NCBI RefSeq assembly: GCF_032452875.1
Contig: NC_083870.1
Span: 62,001-126,000 of the forward strand
Reading direction: 5' to 3'
Length of the DNA stretch: 64,000 nucleotides
Source: Bos javanicus
Lineage: Eukaryota > Chordata > Mammalia > Artiodactyla > Bovidae
Both the position numbers and the translations under genes were made by a program. A model generated the notes under the pieces. That model ran no database searches, had not been told where the DNA came from, and saw nothing but the letters and a program-made list of their open reading frames with translations. This document shows, one piece after another, positions 56,587 to 64,000 of this stretch. Every line of letters starts with the position of its first letter. Positions within the stretch are counted from its first letter, which is position 1.

Positions 56587-57289
56587 TTTCAAATAACCTA
56601 ACATCTTATATTAATGTTTCTTCTTATGAACTGAGTTTTTCTAGTATGACTTAGACAGAATATTGTGTGCCATATCTTAATTATCTTTTATCTCTCTTTT
56701 TTCCAGCACAAATTAAGATGTAGCAAAACAGTTTCTGAATAAAATACAAAAATTCTATTTTTTCTCTTTGTTTAACTTCATGCATTTGTTCTTACATATC
56801 TAGAACTTGGATTTATGTCATTAACAATCATGCATTAATAATAATGTCAGAAAGGCTAAAATTTTAACATATATCCTCATGTTTCAATCATGGAGTGATT
56901 GAAATCCGGCAGACTTTCAGCTTATTTATTTAATGCATTGAGGAGGTACGACTCTTTCATTGTTTCTTTCCCATGTATTCATTGAATCACATAACACAAT
57001 CTCAGCTTCTAGCTTTGGTTCCTACTTGACTAGACATTTCACTCTGCCCAAGCACTTTTCTTTTCTCAGTCAAACGATGATGTATCTTCCACACAATTTT
57101 CTTGACCAAGTTACTCCTGCCCCTCAACCAAGACAAAACCCAGGAAAGACACATAGAGACTATGTTAAATATTGTCTTAATGATCAGGATCCCATCTTCT
57201 AGTGTTCCACCTCTTAGAACTGTAAAAAAATTAATACAGGGAAACCTCAGTTAAATTGTATCGGTAAATCAGTAGCAGGGAGCTTTCAC
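56587..57289. other. AT-rich intergenic DNA, nothing recognised
   Basis: No gene or repeat family recognised. The 80-codon frame 56960-57202 has no known motif. Confidence 0.4.
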
Positions 57290-57560
57290 ACCTTGTGACA
57301 ACACAGCCCAAAAATCAAAAGAAAAGACTTTCCTTTCCTGACAGAGGCTCAGCCAATGAAAAGCCATGACCTCTTTGTTTACTATAACCTGATTTTTTTC
57401 TCTGTATAAATGAGTTCTCCTTCACTTTTGTTTTTCAGGGACTTACACAGGCTCATGCATTTTGCTTGCCAGGGTTTCAGACCCCACATTGTGATTCTCT
57501 GTTGATAGTGAATAAACTTATCTTTGCTGGGGAAATATCTCACAGTCTCCTTATTTTATA
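57290..57560 (+). repeat. LTR-like sequence (3' part)
   Basis: TGTATAAATGAG near 57403 is followed by a short region with 'gggtttcagaccccacattg', AATAAACTT (57510-57518) and TCTCACAGTCTCC. Signal order and spacing resemble the promoter/R/U5 of an ERV LTR. The 5' boundary and family are not established. Confidence 0.5.
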
Positions 57561-58082
57561 TGAAGATAATAACTTTTTCTTTTTCTCCTGGATACATTGG
57601 AATATGAGGAGAAAATAATCTGTCCATTCCACTGTAAATTAGCTTTGACAAATCATTCATAGTACCATTTGATTTGGTTTAATGTAATGTTTTTTCCAAA
57701 AGCATTTGGATTTCTTTAAAGTATAGATATATAGAATGTATATGCATGCTGTGTGTATCTCTGTGTATGTGTAATGATTGTGTTTGTGTATATATGGTGT
57801 GGGGGTCTTTAGGGTATTGAAGTTGGATGGGAAATTCTCATCCCATCACAAAAATGCTATGCAAATAAATAAATAAACTTTTATTATCATGTTTTTTTTT
57901 CCATTTCTCGAGGTTCACAAATTGGCAAAAAATATGATGATATTGCACAAGGCCACATAAAAAATATATTAAAGTAAAATTAGCTATTTATGTTTTGCTC
58001 AGCATGTGAGTGAAAAATAGAACATTTAAGAAATAGTCACAGTTGTCAATGTGTAATTTAAGAAAATCCCTTCATTAATATG
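57561..58082. other. AT-rich stretch with TG/TA simple sequence
   Basis: TGTGTGT/TATG-rich run at 57735-57800 and AAATAAATAAAT at 57864-57877. No gene. Confidence 0.4.
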
Positions 58083-58290
58083 GGGCTTTCCACCTAGCTC
58101 AGTGTTAAAGAACTGGTCTGCCAAGCAGCAGGCACAGGCTGAATCCCTGGATCCAGAATATCCCCTGAAAAAGGAAATGGCAACCCACTCTAGTATTGCT
58201 TGGGAAATTTCATGGCCAGAGGAGCCTGGTGGACTACACTCCACGAGGTCAAAAAGAGTCAGGCACAACCTAGCGACTGAACAACAACAA
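58083..58290 (+). mobile_element. Bov-tA SINE
   Basis: A sense head ('cctagctcagtgttaaagaa') and a BovA body ending 'cctagcgactgaacaacaac'. A TATCTC/TATA simple tail follows at 58310-58340. Confidence 0.88.
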
Positions 58291-58344
58291 TCTATATAGC
58301 TGTACCTATATTTATCTCTATCTCTATCTCTATACATATGCATG

Positions 58345-58467
58345 CATGCTAAGTCACTTCAGTCATGTCCAACTCTTTGCCACCCTATGGACTGTAGCCG
58401 TCCAGGCTCCTCTGGCTATGGGATTCTCCAGGCAAGAATACTGGAGTGGGTTGCCATTTCCTACTTC
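58345..58467 (-). mobile_element. Single BovA monomer
   Basis: Antisense unit 'gctaagtcacttcagtcatg' to 'gttgccatttcctacttca', abutting the next BovB. Confidence 0.85.
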
Positions 58468-59329
58468 AATCAGATCAGATCAGATCAGTCTCTCAGTCGT
58501 GTCAGACTCTTTGCGACCCCATGAATCGCAGCACGCCAGGCCTCGCTGTCCATCACCAACTCCCGGAGTTCACTCAGACTCACGTCCATCGAGTCAGTGA
58601 TGCCATCCAATCATCTTATCCTCTGTCGTCCCCTTCTCCTCCTGCCCCCAATCCCTCCCAGCATCAGAGTCTTTTCCAATGAGTCAACGCTTCGCATGAG
58701 GTGGCCAAAGTACTGGAGTTTCAGCTTTAGCATCATTCCTTCCAAAGAAATCCCAAGGCTGATCTCCTTCAGAATGAACTGGTTGGATCTCCTTGCAGTC
58801 CAAGGGACTCTCAAGAGTATTCTCCAACACCACAGTTCAAAAGCATCAATTCTTTGGCGCTCAGCCTTCTTCACAGTCCAACTCTCACATCCATACATGA
58901 CCACAGGAAAAATCATAGCCTTGACGAGATGAACCTTTGTTGGCAAAGTAACGTCTCTGCTTTTGAATATGCTATCTAGGTTGGTCATAACTTTCCTTCC
59001 AAGGAGTGAGCGTCTTTTAATTTCATGGCTGCAGTCACCATCTGCAGTGATTTTGGAGCCCAGAAAAATAAAGTCTGACACTGTTTCCACTGTTTCCCCA
59101 TCTATTTCCCATGAAGTGGTGGGACCGGATGCCATGATCTTCGTTTTCTGAATGTTGACCTTTAAGCCAACTTTTTCACTCTCCTCTTTCACTTTCATCA
59201 AGAGGCTTTTGAGTTCCTCTTCACTTTCTGCCATAAGGGTGGTGTCATCTGCATATCTAAGGTTATTAATATTTCTCCCGGCAATCTTGATTCCAGTTTG
59301 TGTTTCTTCCAGTCCAGCGTTTCTCATGA
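58468..59329 (-). mobile_element. BovB 3' third with a 238-codon open RT frame
   Basis: Antisense BovB with a GATCA repeat at its 3' end (58468-58488). The frame 58611-59327 is open for 238 codons and contains NNLRYADDTTLMAESEEE, FLGSKITADGDCSHEIKRR and SWTVKKAERQRIDAFELWCW. It is one of the best preserved BovB segments in the window. Truncated at 59329. Confidence 0.94.
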
Positions 59330-59354
59330 TAAATCCATAAAAATGAATTGCTTT

Positions 59355-59505
59355 TGTTCAGTTGCTAAGTCAGGTCCAACTCTTTTCAACTCCATGCACT
59401 ACAGCCTGCCTGGCTACTCTGTCCTTCACTATTTCCAGGAGTTTGCTCAATGCCATATCCATTGACTTGGTGATGCTATCTAACCGGCTCATCTTCTGTC
59501 ACCCC
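59355..59505 (-). mobile_element. Older BovB 3'-end fragment
   Basis: 'cagttgctaagtcaggtcca', 'tgtccttcactatttccagg' and 'ttggtgatgctatctaaccg' follow the BovB 3' end in antisense with many changes. An AT dinucleotide tract follows at 59507-59524. Confidence 0.75.
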
Positions 59506-59525
59506 CATATATATATATATATATA

Positions 59526-60595
59526 CATATTACAAGCATCACTTTTAAGTTATATTAAATAAGAGTTTACACACATAACTTTGCATATAGTCCATATGAA
59601 GTTCCTAGTTTAATTATTGATATGTAATAAATATTCTAGATTTGGTTGAGAGGTTTCATATGAGAATCTTTCAGCCCATTGAAAGGAGGTTTATGGCACA
59701 TTTGCTTTCCTGAATCCTGATCTGTCCAATTTGCTGGGATTCTTACCCCATGTGCTTCATCCACACAGGTACATATTGCAAGAAGATTAGCCCTAGAATT
59801 TGAGGGTCCTGACCTTGAAATGGCTATAAATTTCATTTTAAGTCCAAAGATATTTAATTTTCTTTGAGCTTGTTTTGTGTTTATTTGCTTATCTGCTCTT
59901 TGAAACATATTATAATAAGGGCCTGGGTACTCTAAGTGTGAGCCACATGCTCATGCAACATATTGTGTCTCTAATCTCAGGTATGATTTCATGACATTAT
60001 ATATCTGCATATAAATGATGACCTTGAAATTAGTCACTCAATTCTATAGTAGCATAAACATTTGGAAGTAGAATTGTTAGAACATAGCATATAGAGCTGG
60101 TGCAGATATTACCAAATTGTCTCAACACTTTTGTACAATTTTAAACTACTTTCAAAAATATATGAGATCTATTTCTCCACTGAAAACTTGTGTTTGTTTT
60201 TCTCTATTTTCTCTTAATTCATCTTAATAAAGTTTTCTGTTTGATTAATTCTATCAAGAATCAACCTTTGTATTTTGTATTCTCTAGAACTGTCAATTAT
60301 GTCATTAATTTTGTAAAAATATATCCTCATTTCCATATAGTTTTGATTTAATTGGCTTTTCTCTTCCTGAAACTCAATTCCTAGTACTTATTGATTTTTG
60401 ATTATAAAACATACTTCCTTTTAATGATAGGATATTTTATTTACTCAGGGTTACTAGATTTTTTAAATCTAGAAGCAGGCATTAACCTTACAAATACCCA
60501 TGGTCTTGATTCTGTTGCTTCCTGGTTGTCGAGTTTGTTATTTAACCTCTAAAAACTATGGTGTCTCATATGCATAATAGACGTAATAATGTGTG
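59526..60595. other. AT-rich DNA, possible old L1 ORF2 remnant
   Basis: The part at about 60190-60440 faintly resembles antisense L1 ORF2 (AATCAACCTTTG..., GTCATTAATTTT). The 90-codon frame 59636-59908 (-) has no known motif. No gene called. Confidence 0.35.
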
Positions 60596-61312
60596 CTGTA
60601 TGAGTGCTCAGTAGTGTCTGACTCTTTGTGACCCCATGGACTGTAGCCTTCTAGGCTCCTCCTGTTGTAGGCACGTGTTTTGGGAAACAAACTCACTCAG
60701 AAGGACAATGAAGATAGTGGAGTGCAGTTTATTACACCAGCGGGCCCAGGGCAGAGTCTCCTCTTAGCCAAGGACCCCAACCAGGCTTTGTGAAAACCTT
60801 ATATACCTTAAGTGTACATGCCCAAACCTACCTCCCCAAATTCCCTGAAACTAGTCTGAACAAAAGAAAAGAAAGATACAAAGTTAACCTATGATTCGTA
60901 TGCCTTAAGCCTAGGTAGTTAACAGTGGACAATTATCAGGCCTGTGGTCAACCCCAATAAGCATAATAGAATGTATGATTCTATTCAGTTACACAGATAA
61001 TTAGGGTATTCCTTTAGACCTCAGAGAGTCTAGGTACGAACCCTGGGGCTCTTCCATCAGGGGAGGGGGTGTCTGGTTTTCCAGTTGGTATGTCTTTTCC
61101 ATAGATACTCGGCATCCAGCTCAAAGCGCAAGATCTGGCCCAAGATGGAGTCTTGCTTTCAAGATGGAGCCCATTCTGTCTGTTTCCTCCTTTACTCCAT
61201 CCATGGGATTTTCCCAGGCAAGAATACTGGAGTGGATTCCCATTTCTTCCTCCAGGGCATCTTCCCATCCCAGGGTTCGAACTCCTGTCTCCTGCATCTC
61301 CTGTATTACAGT
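60596..61312 (-). mobile_element. Bov-tA SINE split by a solo LTR
   Basis: The SINE body starts antisense at 60596 ('gctgtatgagtgctcagtag'), breaks at 60662 and resumes at 61195 with CCATGGGATTTTCCCAGG, ending in the tRNA-derived CTCCTGCATCTCCTGTATTA. Confidence 0.87.
60663..61194 (-). mobile_element. Solo LTR, 532 bp, probably class I ERV
   Basis: CTCC flanks both ends (60659-60662 and 61195-61198), a 4-bp duplication as in class I (gamma-like) ERVs. On the minus strand it begins TAAAGGAGGAAACAGACAGA (the usual TG is TA here), has TATATAAGG near 60808 and AATAAA near 60734, and ends ...CCTACAACA. No internal sequence remains. Confidence 0.82.
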
Positions 61313-61596
61313 TTTTGTTTTGTTACTTTTCCTCTAACTTCCAGTAAGCATATTACAGATATTCTTCTAAAAGCCATTCATTCTAGATTTTACCTAGGAA
61401 ATATTCTTTATACTATTTACCTTCTCTGCAAAACTTATAAATAAATCATGATATGCAGTAAGTATTGTGAATCAGGACCCTAAATGTTTAAGTGTAAGTA
61501 ACTTAAATTTCACACAATTGTTAGAGCTTTTCTGTTGAAGTTTTTTTATCCAACAATTAATTAAATGTCTTAACTGCTTCTGAAATAACTATGTAT

Positions 61597-62875
61597 AGTC
61601 AGTTCAGTTAGTTCAGTCAGTTCAGTCGCTCAGTCGTGTCCGATTCTTTGCGACTCCATGAACTGCAGCACACCAGGCCTCCCTGTCCATCACCAACTCC
61701 CGGAGTCCACCCAAACCTAGTTCCATCGAGTCGGTGATGCCATCCAACCATCTCATCCTCTGTTGTCCCTTTCGCCTCCTGCCCTCAATCTTTCCCAGCA
61801 TCAGGGTCTTTTCAAATGAGTCAGCTCTCTGCATCAGGTGGCCAAAGTATTGGAGTTTCAGCTTCAACATTAGCCCTTCCAATGAACACCCAGGACTGAT
61901 CTCCTTTAGGATGGACTGGTTGGCTCTCATTGCAGCCTAAGGGACTCTCAAGAGTCTTCTCCAACACCACAGTTCAAAAGCATCAATTCTTCAGTGCTCA
62001 GTTTTCTTTATAGTCCAACTCTCACACCCATACATGACCATTGGAAAAACCATAGCCTTGACTAGATGGACCTTTGTTGGCAAAGTAATGTCTCTGCTTT
62101 TTAATAAGCTGTCTAGGTTGGTCATAACTTTCCTTCCAAGGAGTAAGAGCCTTTTAATTTCATGGCTGCAATCACCATCTGCAACGATTTTGGAGCCCAG
62201 AAAAATAAAATCAGCCACTGTTTCCCCATCTATTTCCCATGAAGTGATGGGATCGAATGCCATGATCTTAGTTTTCTGAATATTGAGCTTTAAGCCAACT
62301 TTTTCACTCTCCTCTTTCACTTTCATCAAGAAGCTCTTTAGTTCTTCTTTGCTTTCTGCCATAAGAGTGGTGTCATCTGCATATCTGAGGTTATTGATAT
62401 TTCTCCTGGCAATCTTGTTTCCAGCTTGTGCTTCCTCCAGCCCAGAGTTTCTCATGATGTACTCTTCACATAAGTTAAATAAGCAGGGTGACAATATACA
62501 GCCTTGATGTACTCCTTTTCCTGTTTGGAACCAGTGTGTTGTTCCATGTCCAGTTCTAACTGTTGCTTCCTGACCTGCATATAGGTTTATCAAGAGGCAG
62601 GTCAGGTGGTCTGGTATTCCCATTTCCTTCAGAATTTTCCACAGTTTATTGTGATCCACACAGTCAAATGCTTTGGCATAGTCAGTAAAGCAGAAATAGA
62701 TGTTTTTTCTGGAACTCTCTTGCTTTTTTGATGATCCAGCAGATGTTGGCAATTTGATTTCTGGTTCCTCTGCCTTTTCTAAAACCAGCTTGATCATCCA
62801 GAAGTTCATGGTTCATATATTGCTGAAGCCTGGCTTGGAGAATTTTAAGTATTACTTTACTAGCATGTGAGAGAT
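61597..62875 (-). mobile_element. BovB LINE, 1.3 kb, RT largely open
   Basis: Antisense BovB with a TTCAGTTAG/TTCAG 3' repeat. The frame 61991-62809 is open for 272 codons: CFTDYAKAFDCVDHNKLWK, GVHQGCILSPCLFNL, NNLRYADDTTLMAESKEE with an intact catalytic box, then FLGSKIVADGDCSHEIKRL. The C-terminal frame is 61622-61930. It is truncated at 62875, upstream of which no endonuclease remains. Confidence 0.94.
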
Positions 62876-63122
62876 TGTGCAAACGTTTAGAGGGATAAAT
62901 ATTTAAACTGTCATGTTAATTTTAAGAAATTTCCATAAAGCTTCAGCTAAGCCTGTTTGTGCATTCATACTAGGATTTGAGTTATATTTCATACATACAT
63001 TTATGAAATGTAGGAGGATAAAAGAATGCCTGTTTTTCCTTTGCAATTTGCTTATGTAAATTCAGGTTGCAAAAAGGCAGTTAAATGTTTGTGGTATGAG
63101 GGAATAAAAGAAAGGAATTAGC

Positions 63123-63396
63123 TGCTGATGCTACGTCGCTTCAGTCGTGTCTGACTCTGTGCGACCCCAAAGACGGCAGCCCACCAGGCTCCCCCGTCCC
63201 TGGGATTCTCCAGGCAAGAACACTGGAGTGGGTTGCCATTGCCTTCTCCAATGCATGAAAGTGAAAAGTGAAAGTGAAGTCGCTCAGTCGTGTCCAACTC
63301 TTAGCGACCCCATGGACTGCAGCCTACCAGGCTCCTCCACCCATGGGATTTTCCAGGCAAGAGGACTGGAGTTGGGCGCCATTGCCTTCTCCAAAT
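63123..63396 (-). mobile_element. BOV-A2 SINE
   Basis: Two antisense BovA monomers with the AAAGTGAAAAGTGAAAGTGA linker near 63257. GGAATTAGC flanks the element (63114-63122 and 63397-63405). An A-run follows at 63411-63428. Confidence 0.94.
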
Positions 63397-63508
63397 GGAA
63401 TTAGCATTGTGAAAAAAAAAAAAAAAAAGGTGGCCACTGAGCCATCATCTGAGAAGTGCAAAGGTAGTAGTGCTTAGGTCAAAATATCCATTCTTATTCA
63501 TATTAAGG

Positions 63509-63705
63509 GGCTTCCCTGGTGGCTCCGTTGGTAAAGAATCCTCCTGCAATGCTTGAGACCTGGGTTTGAGACCTGGGTTGGGAAGATCCCCTGGAGAAGG
63601 GAAAGGCACCCACTCTAGTATTCTGGCCTGGAGAATTCCATGGACTATACAGTCCATGGGATTGCAAAGAGTCAGACACAGCTGAGTGACTTTTACTCAC
63701 TCATT
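63509..63705 (+). mobile_element. Bov-tA SINE
   Basis: A sense head ('ttccctggtggctccgttgg') and a BovA body ending 'agacacagctgagtgacttt'. TTCATATTAA before and TTCAAATTAA after form a near-perfect target duplication. The last 295 bases of the window hold nothing recognisable apart from an A-run near 63958. Confidence 0.92.
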
Positions 63706-64000
63706 CAAATTAAATAAAATAGTGAACATGAACTACCCAATAATCTCTCAATGAATTATTTTACTATTATTAATTTGCTAAGTAGTTTGGTCTTAGCAGT
63801 ATTGTATCATGTCTGATACAATAAATTGCAATTTTCTTAAGTTTTAAAGGCCTTAAAAAGTGTATACTTATGCATTTGTTTCAGAGGGAGACTAATCAAA
63901 CTTCAGTGTGTGTGGAGGAGGCTGAGTAAACAACCTGTAAATATTCAGTTTCAAGGGAAAAAAAAAAACTGAAGAGGAAACAGGATACATGTTTTGCTGT

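Noticed and set aside
63509..63560. tRNA-like sequence at SINE heads (also 30865, 33829, 37508 and others)
   Set aside because: These are tRNA-derived SINE promoters, not tRNA genes: they continue into BovA bodies and lack intact tRNA folds.

Overview
This window is gene-poor, AT-rich mammalian genomic DNA. The repeat complement points to a ruminant, most likely a bovid: many RTE-type BovB LINE fragments, Bov-tA and BOV-A2 SINEs whose bodies match the BovB 3' end, a CHR-type SINE, and ruminant L1 copies with the typical 3' end. The sequence does not separate cattle, buffalo, sheep and goat. I find no intact protein-coding gene, no RNA gene and no CRISPR array. Most of the long open frames lie inside LINE or retroviral sequence or antisense to it.

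The only host-gene content is four olfactory receptor (OR) pseudogenes, as expected in an OR cluster. They are an OR5/8/9-like copy at 2930-3856 (-), a second at 14196-15273 (-), an OR4-like copy at 31411-32821 (-) and another OR4-like copy at 38117-38937 (+). Each died by a different mix of lesions: a stop at codon 6 plus frameshifts; an L1 tail insertion; two SINEs and an A-run; and a 5' truncation at a BovB junction.

The centre (19.2-30.0 kb) is a nested structure. A 5'-truncated L1 (-) carries a betaretrovirus-like (class II) provirus (+) at 20923-27273. The provirus has a 5-bp target duplication, paired LTRs of 401/402 bp that differ by 13 substitutions and one indel, a tRNA-Lys3-type primer site and a polypurine tract. 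gag is nearly complete, a canonical -1 frameshift pseudoknot leads into an open dUTPase segment, protease and pol are broken by frameshifts, and env is mostly deleted.

The right half (37-63 kb) is layered transposon debris. It holds two inverted-repeat pairs of BovB (15.9-19.2 kb and 39.8-43.0 kb; the first is just left of the L1), an ancient ERV-L pol relic at 44.6-47.6 kb that took a later LTR, and a BovB with a 222-bp tandem triplication at 48.7-49.4 kb. Two solo LTRs have clear target duplications: 1302 bp with 6 bp inside a BovB, and 532 bp with 4 bp inside a SINE. Older layers (MIR, Tigger1, mammalian-wide L1) are scattered throughout. Repeat family names are recognised by eye, and boundaries without a stated target duplication are accurate only to about 10-30 bases.
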